Notes under the pieces: model-generated
The model's input: only the letters and a program-made list of their open reading frames with translations
Databases searched by the model: none
Told to the model about the DNA's origin: nothing
Translations under genes and position numbers: made by a program
Part shown: positions 8,162-14,960 of the stretch, one piece after another
Position numbering within the stretch: the first letter of the stretch is position 1
Layout: each line of letters opens with the position of its first letter
Assembly (NCBI GenBank): GCA_002503205.1
Contig: DARE01000022.1
Coordinates: forward strand, 1-21,795
Source of the DNA: Thermoplasmatales archaeon UBA447
Lineage (GTDB): Archaea; Thermoplasmatota; Thermoplasmata; Thermoplasmatales; Thermoplasmataceae
Length of the DNA: 21,795 nt
Reading direction: 5' to 3'

Positions 8162-8833
8162 TTAGCTTTTCTTCTCAACTATCCTGGCAATATCCGAAGA
8201 TGGGAGGACATATGCATACTTCAAATCAAGATCAAATAGTGTCACTTCATGGGATATTCTTGACCTGTCTGCAACACAATCAACAGGTATAGCTACGGTG
8301 TAGTTGTAGGAGAATGCATCAAGTGCTGTGGCCCTGACACATCCGGATGTAACCATGCCTGTTACCACTATTCCAGTCACTCCGATATAATTAAGCATTG
8401 AAACGAGCGGGGTTCCAAAGAAAGCACTGGGTTTTGATTTTTCTATTACCGGCTCCCCCTTAATCGGAGCGATTTCACTGTAAATAGTGTTGTAGTCTTC
8501 TCTCTGATCATCGGAAAGTGGAACACTCTTGTTGTTCCAGGCACCTCGGTGAAGCCTGTACACCCCCTGTTCTGCTGTCATATCTCTTGTGTAGAAAACC
8601 GGTAGGCTGTTCCTTCGGAACAGGTCAAGCATTTTTGCGATATTTGATGCACAGGGCATCCCAGTTTTGCTGAATCCTGTTCTGAAACGGTCTGTAACAA
8701 AGCCATTTGTCATATCCACAATAAGGAGGGCCGGCTTTTCTCCGAGAACTGGGTCACCAAATTCTCTGTTTCCTCTGTACCTTCCAAGTAAATTATCTAT
8801 ATCTTCCCTGGGGATAATATCCGGTATGTACAT
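8162..8833 (-). CDS. Isochorismatase-family cysteine hydrolase (2), carbamoylsarcosine/maleamate amidase-like
   Basis: A 223-residue hydrolase with the catalytic set Asp40 (ALLIVDMTNGF), Lys132 (in EKSKPSAFFGT) and Cys165 (VTSGCVRATALDAF). The SGCVRAT motif is typical of the N-carbamoylsarcosine amidohydrolase and NicF (maleamate amidase) branch, which releases ammonia. The frame is open upstream to 9040, but that extension overlaps the cupin gene and does not look like protein of this family. ATG 8833 has a TATA element 25-26 bp upstream and is preferred. It forms its own transcription unit between the aldolase operon and the HpaB-type operon. The presence of a NicF-like amidase argues for an N-containing intermediate, but family members are diverse and the substrate is inferred only. 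Confidence 0.86.
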   Translation of the reverse strand: MYIPDIIPREDIDNLLGRYRGNREFGDPVLGEKPALLIVDMTNGFVTDRFRTGFSKTGMPCASNIAKMLDLFRRNSLPVFYTRDMTAEQGVYRLHRGAWNNKSVPLSDDQREDYNTIYSEIAPIKGEPVIEKSKPSAFFGTPLVSMLNYIGVTGIVVTGMVTSGCVRATALDAFSYNYTVAIPVDCVADRSRISHEVTLFDLDLKYAYVLPSSDIARIVEKKS

Positions 8834-8851
8834 AATCAAAGTAAATGTTAA

Positions 8852-8883
8852 AAATAAATAAAGAAGATCATTTTGATTTATTT
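8852..8883 (-). promoter_or_regulatory. TATA box and inverted repeat before cysteine hydrolase 2
   Basis: The minus-strand TATA TTTATTTA (8855-8862) is centred 25-26 bp before ATG 8833. Perfect 8-bp inverted arms AAATAAAT (8852-8859) and ATTTATTT (8876-8883) with a 16-bp spacer overlap it. The arms are low-complexity, so operator function is uncertain. Confidence 0.45.
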
Positions 8884-8903
8884 GAAAAGTGTACATTGAG
8901 AAT

Positions 8904-9251
8904 TTATTTAACTTTATATCTAACCTCGAAGGTTCTGCAACCATTTTCCGAAACCCATGGTCCATGGGGCATTCCGGGCGGCCTGCAGGCATACATTCCG
9001 GCGGTGAATCTCTTTCCCAGAGTGGTATCGAAGAATTCACCCTGAATTATGTAAACCTCCTCCCAGAAATCATGCCTCTGGATTCCGTTGGGTGTGGTAT
9101 CTGTCCCTGGTTCGAATATAAGTATTCGTGTGGCCACACCAGTCTCGGGATCGCTAGAGAGTATCCTTTCTTTCAAACCATTTACATTCCCTGCACATGG
9201 GGTTGCCTTAACACTGTCCACATCAAAAAATTCCATCTCCCTTTTTGGCAT
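8904..9251 (-). CDS. Small cupin-domain protein
   Basis: A 115-residue single-domain cupin beta-barrel. Probable metal ligands are His60 and Glu64/Glu65 (QRHDFWEEVYIIQG) and His96 (PPGMPHGPW). Small cupins of this kind act as dioxygenases, isomerases or sensors in aromatic catabolism; no specific activity can be assigned. It is the last gene of the flavin reductase-DUF2848-HpaB operon, 34 bp after the monooxygenase, with Shine-Dalgarno GAGGTGA at 9259-9265 before ATG 9251. Position suggests it processes or detects the product of the monooxygenase, for example by opening a catechol-like ring, but this is inference. Confidence 0.82.
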   Translation of the reverse strand: MPKREMEFFDVDSVKATPCAGNVNGLKERILSSDPETGVATRILIFEPGTDTTPNGIQRHDFWEEVYIIQGEFFDTTLGKRFTAGMYACRPPGMPHGPWVSENGCRTFEVRYKVK

Positions 9252-9285
9252 TGCATTTTCACCTCATTTCAATCTGTTTTGAATA

Positions 9286-10740
9286 CTACTCCTCAACTGT
9301 TGTTCCAATATCATATTTCTGCATGAATCTCTCAGCATCTTCGATTGCTGAATTGTAGTCAAAGTTTCTATACGCATACATCCTAGATACATAGGGGGCA
9401 CCTGCATAGAACATCTCATACTGCAGATGCCTGCCTGCAAATTCAGATCCGATCACATCCCATACCAGCCTGAACAGCTTTACCCTATCAACAGTGCCTG
9501 ATGATGAAGACCTCACATATTTGTCCATGTCTGCCCTGGTCTTTGGATTTTCCAGTTCCCTTATAGAAGAGGGAAGCTGCAGGACGCCCGCACCAGAAAG
9601 TTCCTTCAGTATTCCAACAGCTCTTGGGTAAATTTCAGCCTGCAGCCCCATTGGACCATAGAGGAAGCGTGGGTTTGGCACAAAAGAGCCATATTCTTTC
9701 ATTGAGCCAGACGATTCTGAGGCCAGGCACATCCCCTCCACCATTGAGGCTATGGAAGCAAGCTCACCCAGCCTTTCAAGGACGCCCTGTATCCTATCTG
9801 TGCCGTTCATTCTGGCAACTTTTGCAGCAAGGCCAGCTATGAATCGAAGCTTGACAGATAACCTGATCTGTGCCTGGTTGTTTCCATAAATATGAGCCGG
9901 GGTTTCAAAGAACTGTGACTGAAGAAGTTTGACATCCCTGAACACAAAAACATCGCTCCAAGGGATGAAGACATCATCAAAGACTACAATAGCATCGCTT
10001 TCGTCAAACCTTGTGGACATTGGATAGTCAAATACACTAGACCGATCAAAGCCATAGGGTGGACGGCAGTATAGCTTGAGCCCTCTAGCACTCATTGGAA
10101 CAACAAAAGAGAGAGCATAGTCTTCGTCACCTTCCCCAAGAGGTGGAATACAGCTGACAAATAGTTCATCCGCAACAGCAGCGCCAGTTCCAAGCATTTG
10201 GGAACCACGCACTACAATTCCGTCATCTCTCTCCTCCACGAGAGATACCTGAATATGTGTATCAGGCAATTCATGAGCTTTCTTTGATCTGTCCACCTGG
10301 GGAGGGATAATGGAATAGGAAAGGTACAGGTCACTATCGACAAGTCTCCTGTAGTGCTTCAATACATTTTTGCTGAATTTCATTTTTCCTCTGTCGAAAA
10401 CTGCAGGATTTGCCGCGAAACCGGCGAAGAAACTTCCCACATGGTCAGGGCTTCTCCCCACAAAACCCATGGAAATCTCAGCCCACTTTGCAATGGCTAT
10501 GTGCCTTTCATTCAGTTCACTCAGGTTGCCGGGAATCATAAAGGTCTTATTTCCGGAAGTACCCCAGGATGTTTTGAACTGCATCTGGTTTTCAGGGTTA
10601 TATGCAAAATCGTACATCTCCTTCAGTGTGCCTATTATTCCTTTGAAGTATCTGGATTTCCGGACATCTGAAACCACTTCACCATTTATATAAACCTGCC
10701 TTCTGCCCAGGGAATCGGCATAATCAGTTCCAGTTCTCAT
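9286..10740 (-). CDS. HpaB-type FADH2-dependent aromatic monooxygenase, oxygenase component
   Basis: The oxygenase part of a two-component flavin monooxygenase. It hydroxylates an aromatic ring using FADH2 supplied by a separate reductase, here the HpaC-like protein two genes upstream. At 484 residues it matches Thermus HpaB (about 481). The family motif RSPDH at 96-100, a PPQVDRSK segment near 146-153 and the FYAGAP motif near the C-terminus are present. Compared with Thermus HpaB, whose Arg100, Tyr104 and His142 contact the substrate hydroxyl, this protein has Arg96, His100 and Tyr142, suggesting a substrate other than 4-hydroxyphenylacetate. Only three cysteines are present, so it is not the Fe-S 4-hydroxybutyryl-CoA dehydratase of the same fold. 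It overlaps the DUF2848 gene by 4 bp (ATGA), with GAGGAT upstream, implying translational coupling. Confidence 0.88.
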   Translation of the reverse strand: MRTGTDYADSLGRRQVYINGEVVSDVRKSRYFKGIIGTLKEMYDFAYNPENQMQFKTSWGTSGNKTFMIPGNLSELNERHIAIAKWAEISMGFVGRSPDHVGSFFAGFAANPAVFDRGKMKFSKNVLKHYRRLVDSDLYLSYSIIPPQVDRSKKAHELPDTHIQVSLVEERDDGIVVRGSQMLGTGAAVADELFVSCIPPLGEGDEDYALSFVVPMSARGLKLYCRPPYGFDRSSVFDYPMSTRFDESDAIVVFDDVFIPWSDVFVFRDVKLLQSQFFETPAHIYGNNQAQIRLSVKLRFIAGLAAKVARMNGTDRIQGVLERLGELASIASMVEGMCLASESSGSMKEYGSFVPNPRFLYGPMGLQAEIYPRAVGILKELSGAGVLQLPSSIRELENPKTRADMDKYVRSSSSGTVDRVKLFRLVWDVIGSEFAGRHLQYEMFYAGAPYVSRMYAYRNFDYNSAIEDAERFMQKYDIGTTVEE

Positions 10741-11441
10741 TGATCCTCGACCTCCACTTTATATTCAAGGTCAAGAGAAAACTTTGAGTCATTATGGATC
10801 ATCGATCCCCGGAAGCCATCAGAAAATACGAATTTCCCATCCAGAATAGGAACTGTGCCTAGAAACATAACCAGATTCTCAGGCACCGATCCCCTATCTT
10901 TCTGCAAAAGGGCAGCCAGTTTCAGAGGCTGAATCAGATCTGTCACCATCCCTTTCTGGTAGCTTTTCCAGGCCCCATTCTGATAGGTATCAGAACCAAT
11001 GGAAATGTGATCCCAGAATCTAACAGCATCCTCCAGTGGATAGGCAGCACTGGAGATGGGTTTAGGACAGGAGGCCTTGCTTTCCGCTATGCTCTTCTTT
11101 TCAATCTCCCTGTCAGTGTGGTCGCTTCCAAGGGTGATGTAATATGACCCATTTGAGATGAGCAATACTGGTTCTATCTCCCCTGAAGTCTTTTTTCCTT
11201 TGACCTTTATTGTGGCGCTCTGAGATGCCAGGCCAGACGGAATTGGGTAAAAAGTTGGGACTCTGTCGGGGACTTCAATTCCCTGTTCCCTCAATTCCTG
11301 AAGATGCTTCTCCACACCCTCTCTATTTGATCCAGTAAATCCGGCGATTATGAGCGTATAATTATCAAGGGCAAGTGATTCAGCCCTTCCATTAACTTTG
11401 AAACTCAGTTTGCTCGTAAAATCACTTCCCTGTGCTGGCAA
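10737..11441 (-). CDS. DUF2848-type protein, possible fumarylacetoacetase-like hydrolase
   Basis: A 234-residue protein I recognise as DUF2848. Conserved-looking segments are a GEIEPVLL acidic motif near the middle and GSDHTDREIEK after it. These resemble the metal-binding acidic motifs of the FAH fold, and that relation is tentative. It sits between the flavin reductase and the HpaB-type oxygenase. It overlaps the reductase by 20 bp and the oxygenase by 4 bp, so all three should be made together, and it may act on the hydroxylated or opened-ring product. The start is a TTG at 11441, the only plausible one: no ATG or GTG lies nearby in frame, and GAGG precedes it. Function is not established for the family. 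Confidence 0.75.
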   Translation of the reverse strand: MPAQGSDFTSKLSFKVNGRAESLALDNYTLIIAGFTGSNREGVEKHLQELREQGIEVPDRVPTFYPIPSGLASQSATIKVKGKKTSGEIEPVLLISNGSYYITLGSDHTDREIEKKSIAESKASCPKPISSAAYPLEDAVRFWDHISIGSDTYQNGAWKSYQKGMVTDLIQPLKLAALLQKDRGSVPENLVMFLGTVPILDGKFVFSDGFRGSMIHNDSKFSLDLEYKVEVEDQ

Positions 11442-11907
11442 ATTTCCTCTGGTAATAGACCATGGATGTATTCTGATTATGAATTGCGCTGGATGTCACT
11501 TTCCCTATTATCATTGTATGATCTGCAATCTCCTCTTTCATGAATAGATCACATTCAATTCTCCCGATGGATTCATTGAGATAGGCAATCCCATCAGAGG
11601 TGGAAGACTTGCTGAATTTCATAAACTTCTCATCATCTCCGTCCCTGGAGAAACCAACTGCTGCATCTTCCTGTGTCCCGCTTAGAAGGCTAACCACAAA
11701 TTTCCCGCTCTTTCCTATTGCTTCCAGTGTCCTGCTCCCATTGATTATGAAAACCGCAACGAGTGGTGGATTCATAGAGACCGTTGTAAAGGAATTCATT
11801 GTTGCACCGAAGTCCCTTCCATTCAAGGTTGTCGATACTACAGTAACGCCGGTAGGATATCTTCTCAATAATTCTCTGTAATCACCTTCAGAAAATGAAC
11901 TCCCCAT
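11422..11907 (-). CDS. HpaC-like flavin reductase
   Basis: A 161-residue FMN/FAD reductase with the split-barrel flavin reductase fold. It uses NAD(P)H to give free reduced flavin to the HpaB-type oxygenase encoded downstream. Motifs include YPTGVTVVST near residue 17, GATMNSFTTVSMNPPLV near 35-50 (flavin binding) and ADHTMIIGKV near 128-137. Length is typical. It is the first gene of the operon, with ATG 11907 placed 23-25 bp after a minus-strand TATA element. Reduced FMN is also a substrate of UbiX, so it could serve both reactions; that link is inference. Confidence 0.9.
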   Translation of the reverse strand: MGSSFSEGDYRELLRRYPTGVTVVSTTLNGRDFGATMNSFTTVSMNPPLVAVFIINGSRTLEAIGKSGKFVVSLLSGTQEDAAVGFSRDGDDEKFMKFSKSSTSDGIAYLNESIGRIECDLFMKEEIADHTMIIGKVTSSAIHNQNTSMVYYQRKFASTGK

Positions 11908-11925
11908 AGTGGAGAAATACAGTTA

Positions 11926-11934
11926 CGTATAAAG
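11926..11934 (-). promoter_or_regulatory. TATA box of the flavin reductase-HpaB operon
   Basis: CTTTATACG on the minus strand lies 23-25 bp before ATG 11907, supporting leaderless transcription of the operon. Confidence 0.5.
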
Positions 11935-12022
11935 GTTTTATTTTCCAATTGAATTATTGGTATCAATTTATCTTCTATAAGTCAAAACTAATAGTCGCTT
12001 AATAAATACAATTTTTCCTAAG

Positions 12023-12036
12023 AAATAACGTTATTT
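12023..12036. repeat. 14-bp perfect palindrome between divergent genes
   Basis: AAATAACGTTATTT is a perfect palindrome roughly midway in the 261-bp gap between the divergent flavin reductase operon and the putative regulator gene. It could be a dimer-binding operator. AT richness raises the chance of coincidence. Confidence 0.3.
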
Positions 12037-12135
12037 TCCAACAATTAGGGCATGAATTTTTTAATCTACAACTTCAGTCAGTTCATTTCATTTGTGGTTT
12101 AGTCAATTCAGAAATCTACAATCTATATCATAAAA

Positions 12136-12158
12136 CATGATTTTTATACCATTTCATG
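12136..12158 (+). promoter_or_regulatory. Promoter of the putative regulator with flanking inverted repeat
   Basis: TTTTTATA (12141-12148) is centred about 25 bp before ATG 12169, a good leaderless promoter. It is bracketed by CATGA (12136-12140) and TCATG (12154-12158), inverted with a 13-bp spacer. CATGATTTT also recurs as a direct repeat from 12155. A protein bound there would mask the TATA box, which fits autoregulation. Confidence 0.45.
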
Positions 12159-12168
12159 ATTTTCCTTA

Positions 12169-12741
12169 ATGAATAAAATTAATGATGCCGTCTCACTCAT
12201 TGTTGAAAACAACCCGATTCATGCTCTGATGGTTAAGAGTGGAGTCTGTAACAATACAAGCCTCGCGAGAAGGATAAAACCAAGTGTTGACGCAATGCTT
12301 GGAAAGGATGTCAAGCTGAATTCCATAGTGAAGGCTATTTCTGGACTGAAACCCGATGAAAGCTGGGACAGGCAACTGGAATTCCTCAGGAGCTCAAACC
12401 TGACACTTGAATACAGGCATTCCGAAAGGGAAGGTGATGTGGAAAGCCTGAAGCTTGACAACTTTGTGCTGGGATACAGGGATATGGGGCATATAAGGAT
12501 AGTTGAGAGGGATGTGGACGATGGGAATCTCGCCTGCATAAGGATAAGGCTCCCGGAGAACGCATCCGGCGTTCCCGGCCTATCGCTGTTTGTGGTGCAG
12601 TATCTGATGATCCAGAGGCATCCGGTTGACAGAATTTACCGCCTGGGAAGGGAGATAATGCTTATTTGCAGCACTGAAGAAGCCGAGGTAATACTCAGGC
12701 ACCTGAGCAGATTGATGTTCAGCAGAGAACCGACCTCATAA
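12169..12741 (+). CDS. Uncharacterised protein with N-terminal helical region and C-terminal ACT-like domain; candidate regulator
   Basis: A 190-residue protein I do not recognise as a named family. Residues 1-60 are helical, with a stretch (SLARRIKPSVDAMLGKDVKLNSIVKAI) that could be a winged-helix DNA-binding unit. Residues about 119-182 fit the beta-alpha-beta-beta-alpha-beta pattern of an ACT ligand-sensing domain, with a GVPGLS turn and the strand HPVDRIYRLGREIMLIC. No transmembrane segment or enzyme motif is visible. It lies divergent to the HpaB-type operon and 108 bp upstream of the third UbiD gene, with inverted repeats at all these promoters. A small-molecule-responsive regulator of the cluster is therefore a reasonable but unproven reading. 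Start ATG 12169 is supported by the TATA element. Confidence 0.6.
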   Translation: MNKINDAVSLIVENNPIHALMVKSGVCNNTSLARRIKPSVDAMLGKDVKLNSIVKAISGLKPDESWDRQLEFLRSSNLTLEYRHSEREGDVESLKLDNFVLGYRDMGHIRIVERDVDDGNLACIRIRLPENASGVPGLSLFVVQYLMIQRHPVDRIYRLGREIMLICSTEEAEVILRHLSRLMFSREPTS

Positions 12742-12775
12742 GGCTGCAATATTTAACTGTGTCATAGCTATATAA

Positions 12776-12783
12776 GGTAAACC
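12776..12783 (+). promoter_or_regulatory. TATA-like element and GGTAAACC motif upstream of the third UbiD gene
   Basis: CTATATAAGG (12768-12777) runs into GGTAAACC (12776-12783), followed by ATTTTAACC. If this TATA is used, transcription would start near 12799 and give a leader of about 50 nt containing the hairpin described next. The motif resembles the sequence before the cupin gene at 17675. Confidence 0.25.
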
Positions 12784-12817
12784 ATTTTAACCGATTTGCT
12801 GAACATGTAGAATAAAA

Positions 12818-12838
12818 AAAACTAAATATCTTAGTTTT
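12818..12838 (+). promoter_or_regulatory. Inverted repeat over the promoter/leader of the third UbiD gene
   Basis: AAAACTAA (12818-12825) and TTAGTTTT (12831-12838) are perfect inverted 8-bp arms around ATATC. The element TAAATAT (12823-12829) within it is centred 24 bp before ATG 12850, the distance of a leaderless TATA box. The repeat could therefore be an operator covering the TATA box, or a hairpin in a short leader. Confidence 0.45.
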
Positions 12839-12849
12839 CTTAATAAAAA

Positions 12850-14451
12850 ATGGAACACTATTACAGGGACTTGAGAGAATACCTCTCAGTACTGAAAGAA
12901 AATGATCTACTGTATGAGATAGATAGGCCCGTGAAGAAGGAGACGGAACTCACAGCAATCGCAAGATTGCAGTATAGGGGTTTGCCGGAGGATAAGAGGA
13001 AAGGATTCATTTTCAACAATGTACAGGGAGTGAATGGAAGAAAATACAGTATTCCTGTTGCCACAGGAATATATGCATCCTCCCTTCGGATGTACGCACT
13101 TGGAGTGATGGCAGAGCCATCAAGGGAATCCATTGTGGGAAAGTGGGAGAAAGCACAGATAAACCCAGTTAAAACAAGAATGGTTGAGAGTGCAAAGGTT
13201 CAGGACATCGTCATAAAGGTGGATGCTCTTGATCAGGATGGGCAGGGTCTGGATGCACTCCCCATACCTGTAGAACTTCCAGGCTTCAGCGGGCAGATCA
13301 GGACATCAACGCAGATTATTACAAGGGATCCGGAAACCGGAATAAGAAACGTAGGAAATTATTCTGCGCATCTTTTTGGAAAGAGAAAGATGATGTGGGA
13401 GATCAATCGAGGCAATCAGGGCATTATCCACTGGAATAAGTGGAAAAAGATGGGAAAACCCATGCCTGCCGCTATAGTTGTAGGTGGACCGCCTTCATAT
13501 TTCTTTGTTGGAGCGGCCAAGATCCCATATGGTGTGGATGAGTTTGATATTGCAGGAGGTTTTGCAGGTGAACCTGTGGATATGGTAAAGTGCAAAACCA
13601 TTGATATGGAGGCTCCTGCAAATGCGGACATAATAATAGAGGGTCTAATTTCAACTGAATACATGGAACCTGGAAACGCCTTTGGTGAATATACCGGCTA
13701 CATGGCCACAGATGTTTGGCTCAGGCCAGTTATTGACATTACCGCTGTCACCATGAGAAAGGACCCGATATTTGTGCATATTATGAGTCAGTTCCCGCCA
13801 AGTGAGAGCAGCAAGGTTAGGCAGGTCTCATCCGAGAATGTCTACCTGAAGTTTCTGAAGTTTGACGCAAAAGTTCCAGGTGTTCTTGATGTGGCATGGC
13901 ATGAAATGAGCCAGGCCCAGTGGTGTGTGATCAAGATAAAAAAACAGAATAAGTCACATCCCTGGCAGGTTCTCAATATGGCTGCTGCCTATGATCTGAG
14001 ATGGGGGAAGTTCTTCATAGTTGTAGATGAAGACATAGATATAAGATCCATGGATGCAGTAATATGGGCACTTGGATGGAGGGTACAGCCAGCTAGGGAC
14101 ATCAAGATATTCAGTGGAAAGATGCCAGGGCTCGATCCGTCCGCCTACAACCCTGGTGCAAGCCACGAGGAGAAGGAATTTCCAGGGGGCGTTGGCAGCT
14201 CCGGAATTCTGATAGATGCGACAATCAAATATCCCTATCCGCCGACATCACTTCCAAGGAAAGACTTCATGGAGAACGCTTTGAGAACCTGGAAGGAACT
14301 GAATCTTCCAGAATTAAATCTTGTTGACCCATGGTACGGATACGAGCTGGGCTACTGGCCAGATGAGTTCAGGAAAGATGCAGAGGATATTGTCAACGGG
14401 AATGTCTATAAGATAGGAGAGAGACTGGGCAAACTCCGGCAGAAAGTTTAA
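12850..14451 (+). CDS. UbiD-family protein, divergent active site (paralogue B)
   Basis: A 533-residue UbiD-fold protein paralogous to that at 5112-6713, with the same length and the same C-terminal block (PPTSLPRKDFMENA, DPWYGYELGYW). Asn167 and Glu231 of the cofactor/metal site and Glu280 of AFGEYTGY are kept. The catalytic Arg position is Ser172 (GNYS), the metal-ligand His position is Gln190 (RGNQG), and the first catalytic Glu position is Gly275. Glu273 sits two residues earlier, exactly where paralogue A has a Glu, so a shifted acid is possible. It may be an enzyme with altered chemistry or a non-catalytic partner of paralogue A. It is followed after 23 bp by the split-barrel protein gene on the same strand, probably in one transcript. 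Confidence 0.87.
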   Translation: MEHYYRDLREYLSVLKENDLLYEIDRPVKKETELTAIARLQYRGLPEDKRKGFIFNNVQGVNGRKYSIPVATGIYASSLRMYALGVMAEPSRESIVGKWEKAQINPVKTRMVESAKVQDIVIKVDALDQDGQGLDALPIPVELPGFSGQIRTSTQIITRDPETGIRNVGNYSAHLFGKRKMMWEINRGNQGIIHWNKWKKMGKPMPAAIVVGGPPSYFFVGAAKIPYGVDEFDIAGGFAGEPVDMVKCKTIDMEAPANADIIIEGLISTEYMEPGNAFGEYTGYMATDVWLRPVIDITAVTMRKDPIFVHIMSQFPPSESSKVRQVSSENVYLKFLKFDAKVPGVLDVAWHEMSQAQWCVIKIKKQNKSHPWQVLNMAAAYDLRWGKFFIVVDEDIDIRSMDAVIWALGWRVQPARDIKIFSGKMPGLDPSAYNPGASHEEKEFPGGVGSSGILIDATIKYPYPPTSLPRKDFMENALRTWKELNLPELNLVDPWYGYELGYWPDEFRKDAEDIVNGNVYKIGERLGKLRQKV

Positions 14452-14474
14452 CCTTCAATGGATCAGGATATGGT

Positions 14475-14960
14475 ATGTCAGAACTTCTTGGAAACAAAAT
14501 TCCTGATAATATTCTTTCCATTGTTTCTCCAGATACTGAGAGGAGGATCAATACGGCAGTGTTCCTCATAACCAAAGACATGGATAATTTTCCCAGAGGG
14601 GCGATGTTATCCCCCTATCAGATATGCTCAGTGTCTGATGGGGAATTCCTCTTTTCTGTATACTCCGGATCGAATACAGCAGGAAATCTGAAGACCAATG
14701 GCATTGCCCTTTTCATCTTTCAGGAAGGCGGGGGCGTAACATATGTTAGGTGCCGTTCCGCAGAAGTTAAAGGGCACAAATTAATAAATTCAAATTCGGA
14801 AGAGATTCTCTTTATCGCTTCCGATCTAGTGGTAACCAGAGACTTCTCGGAGAAGGCGAAGATAACATCAGTCACACTATTTGATGAATCATCTGTAATG
14901 GAAAACTACAGAAGGACTTTCATCCAGATCAGGGAAATTGCAAAGGGATGGAAAGGTTAG
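14475..14960 (+). CDS. Pyridoxamine 5'-phosphate oxidase-like flavin-binding split-barrel protein
   Basis: A 161-residue protein that looks like the PNPOx-like FMN-binding split barrel, recognised from its length and from segments such as RGAMLSPYQICSVSDGEFLFSVY and SNTAGNLKTNGIALFIF. I see no certain catalytic motif, so the activity (flavin/F420 binding, reductase or chaperone) is open. It lies 23 bp after the third UbiD gene and converges on ubiX, with stops interleaved over TTAG (14957-14960). Being placed between UbiD and UbiX, it may help handle FMN or prenylated FMN; this is inference. An overlapping ATG at 14470 is out of frame. Confidence 0.68.
   Translation: MSELLGNKIPDNILSIVSPDTERRINTAVFLITKDMDNFPRGAMLSPYQICSVSDGEFLFSVYSGSNTAGNLKTNGIALFIFQEGGGVTYVRCRSAEVKGHKLINSNSEEILFIASDLVVTRDFSEKAKITSVTLFDESSVMENYRRTFIQIREIAKGWKG

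Noticed and set aside
8834..9040. N-terminal extension of cysteine hydrolase 2 to 9040
   Set aside because: It overlaps the real cupin gene on the same strand, is not like the family, and ATG 8833 has a well-placed TATA box.
9286..10740. 4-hydroxybutyryl-CoA dehydratase (same fold as HpaB)
   Set aside because: The Fe-S cluster cysteines are absent, and the gene sits with a flavin reductase.
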